Part shown: one piece after another, positions 33,713 through 42,624 of the stretch
Numbering within the stretch: the first letter of the stretch is position 1
How the letters are laid out: each line of letters starts with the position of its first letter
From: Algoriphagus aquimarinus
GTDB lineage: Bacteria; Bacteroidota; Bacteroidia; Cytophagales; Cyclobacteriaceae
Assembly (NCBI RefSeq): GCF_007997215.1
Contig: NZ_VORW01000004.1
Coordinates: 1 to 64,000, forward strand
DNA: 64,000 bases
Reading direction: 5' to 3'
Translations under genes and position numbers: made by a program
Notes under the pieces: model-generated
Database searches by the model: none
Told to the model about the DNA's origin: nothing
Seen by the model: the letters and a program-made list of their open reading frames with translations, nothing else

Positions 33713-34975
33713 ATGAATAACACCCCTCTTGCAGAACGCATGCGCCCAACCCGATTGGAAGATCTGATCGGACAGGAGCATTTATCTTCTCCCAAGTCAT
33801 TTTTATTTAAAGCCATCAAAACTGGCAATGTGCCTTCTTTGATCCTTTGGGGCCCTCCGGGCGTGGGAAAAACGACCATCGCCAATATAATCGCGAATGA
33901 AATCAAAGCTCCGTTTTATACCTTAAGTGCGATCAGTTCTGGTGTGAAAGACATACGGGAGGTAATCGAAAAAGCGAAGTTTCAGCAAGGAGTGGTACTT
34001 TTCATAGATGAGATTCACCGCTTTAATAAATCCCAGCAGGATGCACTTTTGGGTGCGGTGGAAAAGGGAGTTATCCGTTTGATTGGTGCTACTACGGAGA
34101 ATCCTTCCTTTGAAGTCAATGCAGCATTGCTCTCCAGGTGTCAGGTTTTTACGCTCAATTCTCTTGGGAAATCTGAGCTTGAAGCTATGGTTCATCAGGC
34201 TTTGGAGCAGGATATGGATTTGAAGAAAATCAAAGTGGAACTCAAAGAGACGGATGCACTCCTGCGGATTTCAGGAGGAGATGGTAGGAAGTTGTTGAAT
34301 TTGCTTGAGATTGTAATCGACGGGATCAATGAAAATCCCTGTGTGATTACCGATGAAAAAGTGATGCAGATTGCTCAACAAAAAGTGGCGCTTTACGATA
34401 AATCCGGTGAGCAGCACTACGATATTATTTCAGCTTTTATCAAATCAATCCGCGGTTCTGATCCAAATGCAGCCGTTTATTGGCTTGCTCGGATGATCGA
34501 AGGGGGAGAGGACGTGAAGTTTATTGCAAGGCGCTTAGTGATTTTGGCTTCAGAGGATATTGGGAATGCCAATCCAAATGCGTTGCTTTTAGCCACCAAT
34601 TGTTTTGAGGCTGTAAAGATCATAGGCTATCCGGAGTCGAGAATTATTCTTTCTCAATGTGTAACCTATCTGGCTAGTTCTCAGAAAAGCAATGCGGCTT
34701 ACATGGCTATCAACCAAGCTCAGGCTTTGGTGAGAGAGAAGGGAGATCTTTCCGTTCCACTTCATCTTCGCAACGCACCTACGAAATTGATGAAGGATTT
34801 GAATTATGGAAAAGCGTACAAGTATTCCCATGATTTCCCCGGAAATTTTGTTGCTCAGGAGTTTTTACCTGACGAAATCAAAGGATTGAAGCTGTACGAT
34901 CCAGGAGAAAATGCACGGGAAAATGAGTTGAGAAGATACCTGAGTGCGAAGTGGCAGGGGAAATATGGATACTAA
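33713..34975 (+). CDS. rarA: Replication-associated recombination protein A (MgsA/RarA family AAA ATPase)
   Basis: 420 residues from ATG 33713 ([24 protein letters not shown], given in part as [17 protein letters not shown], is the expected N-terminus; the frame opens at 33656). Walker [10 protein letters not shown], Walker [15 protein letters not shown], sensor 1 [10 protein letters not shown], and the C-terminal MgsA tetramerisation domain ([20 protein letters not shown], then [12 protein letters not shown]). It acts at stalled replication forks. Monocistronic; about 100 bases of repetitive-looking sequence separate it from the aldolase gene. Confidence 0.93.
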   Translation: MNNTPLAERMRPTRLEDLIGQEHLSSPKSFLFKAIKTGNVPSLILWGPPGVGKTTIANIIANEIKAPFYTLSAISSGVKDIREVIEKAKFQQGVVLFIDEIHRFNKSQQDALLGAVEKGVIRLIGATTENPSFEVNAALLSRCQVFTLNSLGKSELEAMVHQALEQDMDLKKIKVELKETDALLRISGGDGRKLLNLLEIVIDGINENPCVITDEKVMQIAQQKVALYDKSGEQHYDIISAFIKSIRGSDPNAAVYWLARMIEGGEDVKFIARRLVILASEDIGNANPNALLLATNCFEAVKIIGYPESRIILSQCVTYLASSQKSNAAYMAINQAQALVREKGDLSVPLHLRNAPTKLMKDLNYGKAYKYSHDFPGNFVAQEFLPDEIKGLKLYDPGENARENELRRYLSAKWQGKYGY

Positions 34976-35077
34976 GAAATTGCCCAATTTGAGATTTGAA
35001 ATTTCAAATTTGAAATCCATAAACCTATATACCCTATAAAAATAATAGAGAATTGTATTCCTGAGTCAGATTTTTTA

Positions 35078-35085
35078 TATATTTG
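35078..35085 (+). promoter_or_regulatory. Candidate -7 promoter element of marR-type gene
   Basis: TATATTTG, an exact TAnnTTTG match, 17 bases before the ATG. A TTG at 35053-35055 lies 22 bases upstream, close to the spacing of the -33 element. Confidence 0.5.
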
Positions 35086-35102
35086 TCACACTAACTATTG
35101 GT

Positions 35103-35552
35103 ATGACACAGGAGCAATATTCTAAGTATTCATTTTTATTGGACCGCACGGCCCGAAAGGTGAAGCAATATGCTCAACAGCAGTTCAAATCAGGAGATTT
35201 TGATGTGACTGTTGATCAGTGGTTGGTGCTGAAAAACCTGTCTGAAAATGATGTGTTGAGTCAGACTGAACTGGCGAATTTGGTTTTTAAAGACCATCCT
35301 ACCCTTACGCGTATTATCGATTTGCTTTGCAAAAAAGGATATGTGGAGCGAGTGCCACACCCTCAGGACAGACGTAGTTTTCAGTTGCATTTGACGGAAA
35401 CAGGAGTTTCCAAAGTGACTTCACTGCGTCCTGAGATTCTTCAGATAAGAGAGAAAGCTTGGGAAAATTTGAGTACCCATGATTTCGAAGAGTTTAAGCG
35501 GATTCTCAATACGATTTACCAAAATCTCAATGGAGAGTCACTTGATCAATAA
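35103..35552 (+). CDS. MarR family transcriptional regulator
   Basis: 149 residues, dimeric winged helix. Helix-turn-helix at about 55-80 (LSQTELANLVFKDHPTLTRIIDLL, read as QTELANLVFKDHPTLTR), wing VERVPHPQDRRSFQLHLTETG with the DRR signature. It stands first, 56 bases ahead of the ferredoxin reductase gene, so it may control that gene pair in response to an oxidant or aromatic ligand. The ligand is unknown. Confidence 0.88.
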   Translation: MTQEQYSKYSFLLDRTARKVKQYAQQQFKSGDFDVTVDQWLVLKNLSENDVLSQTELANLVFKDHPTLTRIIDLLCKKGYVERVPHPQDRRSFQLHLTETGVSKVTSLRPEILQIREKAWENLSTHDFEEFKRILNTIYQNLNGESLDQ

Positions 35553-35608
35553 GTAATTAACAATATTGAAATTTTAACTCGGGGAAGCACCCCAAATTTT
35601 CATACATC

Positions 35609-36613
35609 ATGATCCATACAGACCTTTGTATTATCGGAGCCGGCCCTGTAGGCCTATTTGCAGTATTCGAAGCTGGTTTGCTGAAAATGCGCTGTCACCT
35701 CATAGATGCCTTGCCTCAGGTAGGTGGTCAGCTTTCGGAGATTTATCCGCAAAAGCCTATTTATGATATTCCGGGTTATCCGGAAGTGAATGCGCAGGAT
35801 TTGGTGGACAATCTGATGGAGCAGGCGAAGCCGTTTTCTCCGACGTTCACTTTGGGTGAGCGCGTAGATCACTTGGACAAGCAGGAAGATGGATCGTTCA
35901 TCGTTACGACTAGCGACAAAACAAAAGTTCATGCTCAGGTGATTGTGATCGCGGGTGGTTTGGGTTGTTTTGAACCTAGAAAGCCTGTGGTTGAGAATTT
36001 GGAGCTATTCGAAGGAAAGGGAATTACTTATATGGTGAAGAATCCTGAGACCTTCCGCGATAAGAATGTGATTCTTGCGGGTGGTGGAGATTCCGCTTTG
36101 GACTGGACTATATTCCTTTCTAAAGTTGCCAAAAGAGTAACCTTGGTACATAGAAATGAGACGTTCCGTGGAGCTCCTGATTCAGCTTCTAAAGTATTTG
36201 ACCTAGCTAATCAAGGTAAAATTGATTTGATACTTTCTGCCAATTTGAAGGGAGTATCAGGAAACGGTGTGTTGGATACGGTGACTTTTATAGATAAAAG
36301 CAAAGCAGAGATCAAGATTGAAGCGGATTATTTGATTCCTTTATTCGGTTTGAGTCCAAAGCTTGGGCCGATTGCGGATTGGGGATTGAGCATTGATAAA
36401 AATGCGATTGAAGTCGATACCCGTGATTACTCTACTGGAGTAGACAGAATTTATGCGATCGGAGATATCAATACCTATCCTGGTAAGTTGAAATTGATCC
36501 TTTGTGGATTCCACGAAGCGGCGATCATGATGCATTCTGCTTTCAAATATGTGTATCCGGATCAAAAATTGAGCTTCAAATACACAACCGTTAATGGTGT
36601 AAATTCATTTTAA
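35609..36613 (+). CDS. Ferredoxin-NADP reductase, thioredoxin-reductase-like type
   Basis: 334 residues. FAD motif IIGAGPVGLFAVFEAG, second dinucleotide motif ILAGGGDSALDW, and C-terminal YAIGDINTYPGKLKLILCGF. It lacks the CxxC of thioredoxin reductases, which places it with the YumC-type ferredoxin/flavodoxin-NADP reductases. The ferredoxin gene follows 15 bases later, its probable partner. It would move electrons between NADPH and the 2Fe-2S protein. Confidence 0.9.
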   Translation: MIHTDLCIIGAGPVGLFAVFEAGLLKMRCHLIDALPQVGGQLSEIYPQKPIYDIPGYPEVNAQDLVDNLMEQAKPFSPTFTLGERVDHLDKQEDGSFIVTTSDKTKVHAQVIVIAGGLGCFEPRKPVVENLELFEGKGITYMVKNPETFRDKNVILAGGGDSALDWTIFLSKVAKRVTLVHRNETFRGAPDSASKVFDLANQGKIDLILSANLKGVSGNGVLDTVTFIDKSKAEIKIEADYLIPLFGLSPKLGPIADWGLSIDKNAIEVDTRDYSTGVDRIYAIGDINTYPGKLKLILCGFHEAAIMMHSAFKYVYPDQKLSFKYTTVNGVNSF

Positions 36614-36616
36614 TAC

Positions 36617-36624
36617 TATTTTTG
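36617..36624 (+). promoter_or_regulatory. Candidate internal -7 promoter element before ferredoxin gene
   Basis: TATTTTTG matches TAnnTTTG but ends 4 bases before the ATG, so a transcript from it would be leaderless. It may be a chance match. Confidence 0.3.
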
Positions 36625-36628
36625 CAGC

Positions 36629-36949
36629 ATGGTTAATTTCACTGTAGAAGATCAAGAAGGAAATCGTCAAGATTGCGAAGCGCCAGATGACATGGGCTTC
36701 AACCTGATGGAAATCCTCAAAGCATACGAATATCCTATATTGGCTACCTGCGGAGGTATGGCTCTATGTGGTACTTGCCACATCGAAATACTGGAAGGCA
36801 AGGACGAACTTGGATTAGCCACAGATCCAGAATTGGATCAGTTGGAGAATCTTCCAGAGTACTTTCCTACTTCACGTTTGGCTTGCCAGATCCGGATTGG
36901 TGATGTGCTAGATGGTTCAGTAATCAAACTCCGAGGAGAAGATCAGTAA
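36629..36949 (+). CDS. 2Fe-2S ferredoxin, adrenodoxin type
   Basis: 106 residues. Cluster ligands Cys41, Cys47, Cys50 (CGGMALCGTC) and Cys86 (RLACQI), the CX5CX2C...C pattern of vertebrate-type (adrenodoxin/isc) ferredoxins. Acidic surface stretch around LATDPELDQLENLPEY. It is directly downstream of the reductase gene and followed by a terminator. It may serve a monooxygenase or iron-sulfur assembly; no such gene is next to it. Confidence 0.92.
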   Translation: MVNFTVEDQEGNRQDCEAPDDMGFNLMEILKAYEYPILATCGGMALCGTCHIEILEGKDELGLATDPELDQLENLPEYFPTSRLACQIRIGDVLDGSVIKLRGEDQ

Positions 36950-37025
36950 ACGATACAACTTCACAGTTGTCCTGCTTCTCCAGAAGCTGGACTTTCGAAT
37001 CATCTTACTTACTGTAAATATTCTT

Positions 37026-37057
37026 AAAGCCACTCAGGAATGGGTGGCTTTTACATT
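37026..37057 (+). terminator. Rho-independent terminator of ferredoxin operon
   Basis: 10-bp stem (37026-37035 with 37042-37051, AAAGCCACTC / GGGTGGCTTT with one wobble), 6-base loop, then a T-rich tail. Confidence 0.8.
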
Positions 37058-37286
37058 TTTGGTTCTACCCTTAAGTTAGTGGAAAACATGGTTCTTGTTA
37101 GGCTTAAATATCAATGGAGAAAAGGTCAGGAGCATTTTAAGACTGAATATCAGGCTCCTTTAAGCATTATTCAGCTAAGAGGTAGATTTTCATTACCGGA
37201 CTTCCATTAAATTCGTGGTAGTACCTCATTTTTATTAATTTTCACCTATATTGACAGTTAAATTAATTCAATGAACCCTTTTTTAT
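37058..37286. other. Upstream region of the deaminase gene; possible small ORF or RNA
   Basis: AT-rich, no recognised gene. It contains a 40-codon frame (37088-37210, starting MVLVRLKYQW) without a database-like signature and an imperfect hairpin AGGAGC (37131-37136) with GCTCCT further down near 37157-37162. In AvcID-type systems a regulatory RNA precedes the deaminase gene, so this is where an equivalent would lie. That is a position argument only. Confidence 0.3.
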
Positions 37287-39047
37287 ATGAAAAAATCAAA
37301 AGTAGAGAAAATCTATAAGCTTAGATCAAAATTTTCAATAATTGGACTAACAGGAAGAACTGGAGCAGGAGTAACTAAAGTCGCTGAATTTTTATCAAGT
37401 GATTTCTCAACTATTCAGAATATACAACCTTTGAAATTAGAGCCATTAATTAATAAAACTAGACGTTATAATATCTCCTATACTTATGCCAAGGAAAATT
37501 GGAAAAAATATACGGTTATAAAATATAAAAACGTAATTCTATTGCATCTCCTTAGGAGTGATTCTTCAAACATGAATGTATCATTACTTGAATTGAAATT
37601 TCCAGTAGTATGTGTAGAAGAAATATTTGATCTTATTAAGGGGTGTACTGAGTTGATTACAAGGATTAAAGAAATTTCATCTATTAATGAAACTCTAAAA
37701 GATAAAGATGAATTAAAACAACTTTCGGAAATTTTCTTCTCAAAAGAATTTAATGATTTTTCCAATCGATTTGATGAAATACTTAATGGATATAATTTAT
37801 TAAATAGGATTAAATTTTTTCATAACCTTGCTAATAATCTAAGAAAATCCGGAGATTGTTTTAATCATAAAGATGAAGATGAAATTTCAATATTTACCAT
37901 TGCTGAAACTATTAACAGAATTATTAAAGGCTATAAGATCTCTCATGATGAAACACATATTACAATAGATTCATTAAGGAACTCAATTGAAATAATGTTT
38001 TTTAAGGAAAGGTATTCTGCATTTTATATGATTTCAATAAATTCCGAGCATCGAAGAGAATTTCTATTAAACAAGTATCAGGATGATATTAATTTTGTAG
38101 ATAGGTTGATGGTTTTTGAAAAGGATGAGTATGAAGGTGAAGAAGTAAGTAAAGGTAATTTTTATGTACAAGATGTAAGAAATTGTATCCAAAAGAGTGA
38201 CATCTATTTTAATTATAACCCTCCATTTGAAGAAAGGGAAGCAGAATTACCTGTTAATGAATTAATAGATAGGTCGGATTATTATCTCGTAGGTCAAATA
38301 ATAAAATACACTAGTTTGATTCTTCATCCTGGTCTGATAACTCCATCTGCCCAAGAAAGATGTATGCAGATTGCTTATGTTGCAAAAGCAAATTCTGGGT
38401 GCATATCAAGGCAGGTTGGTGCTGCAATTACGGATGTTCATTTTTCTATAAAATCTATAGGTTGGAATGATGTTCCGACAAATTCAACACCATGTTTACT
38501 TCGAAGTACAACAAATTTGGTTAATAAAAAAGATCCTGAATCATTTAGTCCATTTGAAAAAGAAGATAAGTATGGATTTAATCAAGAATTGGTTTCCTAC
38601 TATAAGGATGTTGATGTTTCTGCTTTAGGTGGTCAGAATTGTAGTTTTTGTTTCAAAGATTTCTACAATACCGTTAAAGGTAAGGATAATCAAGTCCATA
38701 CTAGATCCTTACATGCTGAAGAAAATGCAATGCTTCAAATCTCTAAAAATGGGGGAGTGTCATTGAAAAATGGAATATTATTTACAACAGCGAGTCCCTG
38801 TGAGCTTTGTGCTAAGAAAGCTAGGCAGCTGGAAATATGCCAGATATATTATATAGATCCATATCCAGGTATTTCAAGATGGCATATTCTTAGAGATGGT
38901 AGCTCTTTACCAGATTTAATTTTATTTTCTGGGGCAGTAGGGAGGGCCTATCATAAATTATACGATCCGGTAATGTCCTATAAAGATGAATTGGCTCTAA
39001 TAACTAATAAACGACCTAAGTCAGACTTGGTATTAAGTGGTATGTAG
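37287..39047 (+). CDS. Anti-phage dCTP/dCMP deaminase-like protein (AvcD type)
   Basis: 586 residues with two parts. The N-terminal half starts with a P-loop-like element, GLTGRTGAGVTKVA (about 20-33), in which the usual Walker A lysine position is Val, then a long helical domain. The C-terminal part (about 360-560) is a zinc cytidine/deoxycytidylate deaminase fold with His476-x-Glu478 (LHAEENA) and Cys505/Cys508 (SPCELC), plus an extra CSFC pair before it. Fusion of a kinase-like domain to a dC deaminase is the layout of phage-defence nucleotide deaminases that deplete dCTP during infection. The gene is much more AT-rich than its neighbours and alone, suggesting acquisition. A housekeeping dCMP deaminase is unlikely because those are about 150 residues. 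Confidence 0.8.
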   Translation: MKKSKVEKIYKLRSKFSIIGLTGRTGAGVTKVAEFLSSDFSTIQNIQPLKLEPLINKTRRYNISYTYAKENWKKYTVIKYKNVILLHLLRSDSSNMNVSLLELKFPVVCVEEIFDLIKGCTELITRIKEISSINETLKDKDELKQLSEIFFSKEFNDFSNRFDEILNGYNLLNRIKFFHNLANNLRKSGDCFNHKDEDEISIFTIAETINRIIKGYKISHDETHITIDSLRNSIEIMFFKERYSAFYMISINSEHRREFLLNKYQDDINFVDRLMVFEKDEYEGEEVSKGNFYVQDVRNCIQKSDIYFNYNPPFEEREAELPVNELIDRSDYYLVGQIIKYTSLILHPGLITPSAQERCMQIAYVAKANSGCISRQVGAAITDVHFSIKSIGWNDVPTNSTPCLLRSTTNLVNKKDPESFSPFEKEDKYGFNQELVSYYKDVDVSALGGQNCSFCFKDFYNTVKGKDNQVHTRSLHAEENAMLQISKNGGVSLKNGILFTTASPCELCAKKARQLEICQIYYIDPYPGISRWHILRDGSSLPDLILFSGAVGRAYHKLYDPVMSYKDELALITNKRPKSDLVLSGM

Positions 39048-39152
39048 TTATGTAATATGCTCTATATTAAAGTGATGTAAAAATAAGAGTCTTTCTTGAA
39101 TGCAAATTTGGTTTTAAATACCTTTACTATAGTCAAAATTCTTATTACCCAA

Positions 39153-39602
39153 ATGAAAACTCTCCCCATCTTTTTCTTCTTCCTTCTAATCACCTCCTTA
39201 GCTTTTTGCCAAAACACTTCGGAAACAAAAAATGCTTCTCAGGATATCATAAATCTGATCAGCTCATATTCTACTTCACGGGATACAAAAGACACGGTAT
39301 TGTTGAAAAAGATTTTGACGAAGGATATTGATCAGTTGGTTTCTTCTGGAGTTTGGAGGAAAGGTATCGCTCAGGCGGTACAAGGAATGATGGAGAGTTC
39401 CACCTCAAATCCTGGTGACCGAACATTGAAAGTAGAGTCAATCCGATTTTTGAATCCTACGGTTGCGCTTGTGGATGCTCGCTACGAGATAAAGAATGAA
39501 GATGGGACTGTTCGTAAAATGTGGAGTACGTTTGCGGTAGTTTCTGAGAAAGAGCAATGGAAAATTTCTGCTATTCGAAATATGCTTCCTGCGGGAAACT
39601 GA
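39153..39602 (+). CDS. Secreted NTF2/SnoaL-like protein
   Basis: 149 residues from ATG 39153, which opens a clear signal peptide (MKTLPIFFFFLLITSLAFCQ); the frame upstream to 39096 lacks one. The mature part is a short alpha+beta domain of the NTF2-like kind (DIINLISSYSTSRDTKDTVL, then FLNPTVALVDARYEI and KMWSTFAVVSEKEQWKISAI). Members with this layout are often annotated SgcJ/EcaC or DUF4440; the function is unknown. It precedes the M28 peptidase gene by 139 bases. Confidence 0.75.
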   Translation: MKTLPIFFFFLLITSLAFCQNTSETKNASQDIINLISSYSTSRDTKDTVLLKKILTKDIDQLVSSGVWRKGIAQAVQGMMESSTSNPGDRTLKVESIRFLNPTVALVDARYEIKNEDGTVRKMWSTFAVVSEKEQWKISAIRNMLPAGN

Positions 39603-39741
39603 TTGTTGCCTTTGTCACTAGGAGTGACTGATTTTTACATGAATAGCCATTATGATCCTGATTTTTGGTTTAATTTCATCCTGAAATTTATTTTTAGACA
39701 AAAATTCATTGAAATAGCACCAATACCTAACCCTAATATTT

Positions 39742-41274
39742 ATGAAGAGAAAATTATTAATCCTGCCGGCGCTGCTTTTAGCCGGGATGACTTTTGCCCA
39801 GGAAGTAGAGCTTGAGGCAATTGAGAAAATCAAAAAAGAAGGTTTAGAGAACTCTAAGGTCGAAGAGATCGCATTTCAATTGGTGGACAAAGCTGGACCG
39901 AGGTTGAGTAATTCGGAAGGCTATGAGCGTGCTACAAAATATGCGGTGAAGCAACTTTCAGATTGGGGTTTGGCGAATTCTAAAACCGAAGCTTGGGGTG
40001 AATTTGGTCGTGGCTGGGAAATGGAAAAAAGCTACATCGCGATGACCAAGCCATATTACATGCCTTTCATTGCGATCCCAAAAGCTTGGACAGAAAGCAC
40101 AAAAGGAGAGGTTAGTGGTAAGGTTGTTTTCGTTGATATCAAAACTGAAGAAGATTTTGCTAAGTACAAAGGCAAATTGAAAGGTGCTATCGTCGCAATA
40201 AAACCATCCGGCACCCAAGAACCTACTTTTGAAGCGGATGCTGAGCGATATACAGCTGAGCAATTGCACGGTATGGAGCACCCAGCTCCACGTGGCTCTA
40301 GTGGTATCACTCCTGATAGAATGGCTGAATTAAGAGCGGCAAGAGCTTTGTCTCAAAAAATTAACGAATTTATTATTGCAGAAGGTCCTGCTTTGATAGT
40401 AAAAGGTGTGAATGGTCGTCACGGTACACTTTTCACAAGTAGCCCTAGAGACTATGTCAAGGGTACTCCAGTTGGGATTCCAGAATTGGAAACTGCACCG
40501 GAAAATGTGAACCTGATGGCTAGATTAAGTGAAAATGGAGTTGAAGTGGAATTGGAAGCTGAGGTTAAAACCCGCTATAGAAATGATGATTTGCAAGGTT
40601 ACAATGTGATTGCAGAGATTCCTGGTTCTGATCCTATGTTGAAATCAGAAATTGTAATGCTAGGTGGTCACTTGGATTCTTGGCATGGAGCAAACGGCGC
40701 GACAGATAATGCTGCTGGCTGTATTGTGATGATGGAAGCTGTAAGGATTTTGAAGGCTACAGGCCTTCAGCCAAAGAGAACAGTACGAATCGCTCTTTGG
40801 GGTGGAGAGGAGCAAGGTCTTCACGGTTCTAGAGGGTATGTGCTAAACCATTTTGGTGATCGTGCAACAATGGAATTGAAACCTGAGCACGAAAAGATCT
40901 CAGCTTATTACAATATTGATAATGGTACTGGCAAAGTTCGTGGAATCTATCTTCAGGGAAATGCAGCCGTTGAGCCGATTTTCAACGAGTGGTTTATGCC
41001 TTTGGATGATATCGTAAATGATCGCACCATCACTATCAGTAATACTGGTGGAACAGATCATCAGAGTTTTGATGCCTTAAGCATCCCAGGTTTCCAGTTT
41101 ATCCAGGATCCAATCGAATACCGTACACGTACGCATCATACGAATATGGATACATTCGAGAGATTGGAGCTTGATGACTTGAAGCAAATGGCGGTAGTCA
41201 TCGCTTCTTTTGTATACAATACAGCACAAAGAGACGAGATGCTTCCTCGAAAAGAGTTGCCGAAAAAGCAATAA
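39742..41274 (+). CDS. Secreted M28 family zinc aminopeptidase with PA-type insert
   Basis: 510 residues, signal peptide ending near GMTFAQ (19). A protease-associated-like segment (about 110-250) precedes the M28 domain: GGHLDSWHGANGATDNAAG gives His310 and the bridging Asp, LWGGEEQGLHGSRGY the catalytic and metal Glu, YYNIDNGTG an Asp and RTHHTNMDT the last His. It cleaves N-terminal residues of peptides in the periplasm or outside the cell. Followed by a strong terminator. Confidence 0.9.
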   Translation: MKRKLLILPALLLAGMTFAQEVELEAIEKIKKEGLENSKVEEIAFQLVDKAGPRLSNSEGYERATKYAVKQLSDWGLANSKTEAWGEFGRGWEMEKSYIAMTKPYYMPFIAIPKAWTESTKGEVSGKVVFVDIKTEEDFAKYKGKLKGAIVAIKPSGTQEPTFEADAERYTAEQLHGMEHPAPRGSSGITPDRMAELRAARALSQKINEFIIAEGPALIVKGVNGRHGTLFTSSPRDYVKGTPVGIPELETAPENVNLMARLSENGVEVELEAEVKTRYRNDDLQGYNVIAEIPGSDPMLKSEIVMLGGHLDSWHGANGATDNAAGCIVMMEAVRILKATGLQPKRTVRIALWGGEEQGLHGSRGYVLNHFGDRATMELKPEHEKISAYYNIDNGTGKVRGIYLQGNAAVEPIFNEWFMPLDDIVNDRTITISNTGGTDHQSFDALSIPGFQFIQDPIEYRTRTHHTNMDTFERLELDDLKQMAVVIASFVYNTAQRDEMLPRKELPKKQ

Positions 41275-41298
41275 GTATAACCAACAATCAACCAATTT

Positions 41299-41335
41299 AA
41301 ACCGGATACAAAGCGATTTGTATCCGGTTTTTATT
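41299..41335 (+). terminator. Rho-independent terminator of M28 peptidase gene
   Basis: 14-bp perfect stem (41299-41312 with 41317-41330, AAACCGGATACAAA) closed by GCGA and followed by TTATTTTTAT. Confidence 0.92.
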
Positions 41336-41438
41336 TTTATAAATAGCTCGTTGTTAGTGTTTTTGAGCTTGTATTCGCCTCGGGATCTAGTTAAGTTAGA
41401 TTCAAATTTGTTATCAATAACCATTAATCTAACAACAT

Positions 41439-41789
41439 ATGAATTTCAAGAAAATAGCAATGCTTTGCTTTGTGCTTTTGATGGCAGGAATGACTGCTTA
41501 TGCTCAAAGTGATATTACTGGGAAATGGGCTGCTACGCTAGCAGGGCCTCAGGGTGAGATGGAGTTAATATTTAATTATAAAGTTGACAAGGGAGTTGTC
41601 ACTGGAACAATCGGAAGCCAAATGGGTGAGATTGCGTTGAAAAACGGTAAGGTTGAAGGTGAGAAATTCAGCTATGACTTTGCTTTTCAGGACAGGACTT
41701 TCACACATAATGGAGAGCAAATCTCAGAGGATGAAATAGTTGTTAAGTCGGAGAGAGGGGAGATGAAGCTTACTCGTGTTAAAGAATAG
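41439..41789 (+). CDS. Small secreted beta-rich protein of unknown function
   Basis: 116 residues. Signal peptide MNFKKIAMLCFVLLMAGMTAYAQ, then about 93 residues of alternating beta strands (ITGKWAATLAGPQGEMELIF, FNYKVDKGVVTGTIGS, GEIALKNGKVEGEKFSYDFAF) of a lipocalin-like or calycin type. Such proteins are common in Bacteroidota next to secreted hydrolases. I cannot assign a ligand. Own terminator follows. Confidence 0.75.
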   Translation: MNFKKIAMLCFVLLMAGMTAYAQSDITGKWAATLAGPQGEMELIFNYKVDKGVVTGTIGSQMGEIALKNGKVEGEKFSYDFAFQDRTFTHNGEQISEDEIVVKSERGEMKLTRVKE

Positions 41790-41804
41790 TAACTCGTAAA
41801 TTTT

Positions 41805-41851
41805 AAATGCCCTATTTTAGCAAGCTAATTGCCGGAATAGGGCATTTTTTT
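41805..41851 (+). terminator. Rho-independent terminator
   Basis: 12-bp stem (41805-41816 with 41836-41847, AAATGCCCTATT / AATAGGGCATTT) with a 19-base loop, then TTTT. Confidence 0.85.
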
Positions 41852-41872
41852 GACCATTAATTAATAGTTGTT

Positions 41873-42619
41873 TTGATTACACCAGCACATAAAGCAGTGA
41901 TGAATTGGAGTGGAGGCAAAGATTCTGCACTTACTTTACATAAATTACAGCAATCTCAGGAATTTGAAATTGCCTGTTTGCTTACGAGCATCAGTCAGAA
42001 ATACCAGCGGATTTCTATGCATGGAGTGAGGTCTGACTTGCTTGATTTGCAGGCAAGAAGTATAGGCATTCCGGTGGTGAAAATGGAGGTTCCTGATATG
42101 CCATCGATGGAAGTCTATGAAAATACCATGCGGGATACACTTTCCAACTTGAAGAAGGAAGGGATTACTGCCTCGATCTTTGGTGATATTTTCTTGGAAG
42201 ATCTACGACAGTATCGTGAGAATAAATTAACTGAATTAGATCTGAAAGCTGTTTTTCCGCTTTGGAAACAATCCACCGATAAACTTATCCATGAGTTTTT
42301 GGATTTGGGTTTCAAGACGATCACCACTTGCGTGAATGAGAAATATCTAGATAAAAGCTTTGTAGGGCGAGTGATTGATGCGGATTTTTTAAAAGATCTT
42401 CCTGCCAATGTCGACCCTTGTGGAGAAAATGGTGAGTTTCATACGTTCGTGTATGATGGCCCGATTTTCAGCAAACCCATAGAATTTGAAAAAGGAGAAA
42501 TTGTCCTAAGAAAGTATGAAGCCCCAAAAACTGAAGATGACAGCGATCAGTGTTTTTCTAAGGAAAAAGAAGATCCAGCTACCTATGGATTTTGGTTTTG
42601 TGATCTGATTCCTGCCTAG
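41873..42619 (+). CDS. Dph6-type PP-loop ATP-amide ligase
   Basis: 248 residues, cytosolic. PP-loop NWSGGKDSALTLHKL near residue 11 (ATP pyrophosphatase), followed by the Dph6-like pattern HGVRSDLLDLQARSIGIPVV, SIFGDIFLEDLR and the late VDPCGENGEFHTFVYDGPIF. In archaea and eukaryotes the family makes diphthamide; bacteria lack that, so the substrate here is unknown. TTG 41873 is taken as start because the beta strand before the PP-loop needs the residues it adds. It is convergent with the DUF389 gene, 5 bases apart. Confidence 0.82.
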   Translation: MITPAHKAVMNWSGGKDSALTLHKLQQSQEFEIACLLTSISQKYQRISMHGVRSDLLDLQARSIGIPVVKMEVPDMPSMEVYENTMRDTLSNLKKEGITASIFGDIFLEDLRQYRENKLTELDLKAVFPLWKQSTDKLIHEFLDLGFKTITTCVNEKYLDKSFVGRVIDADFLKDLPANVDPCGENGEFHTFVYDGPIFSKPIEFEKGEIVLRKYEAPKTEDDSDQCFSKEKEDPATYGFWFCDLIPA

Positions 42620-42624
42620 AAAAG

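Noticed and set aside
39603..39815. 70-codon plus-strand frame between the NTF2-like and M28 genes
   Set aside because: It overlaps the start and signal peptide of the M28 peptidase in another frame and has no signal or motif of its own.
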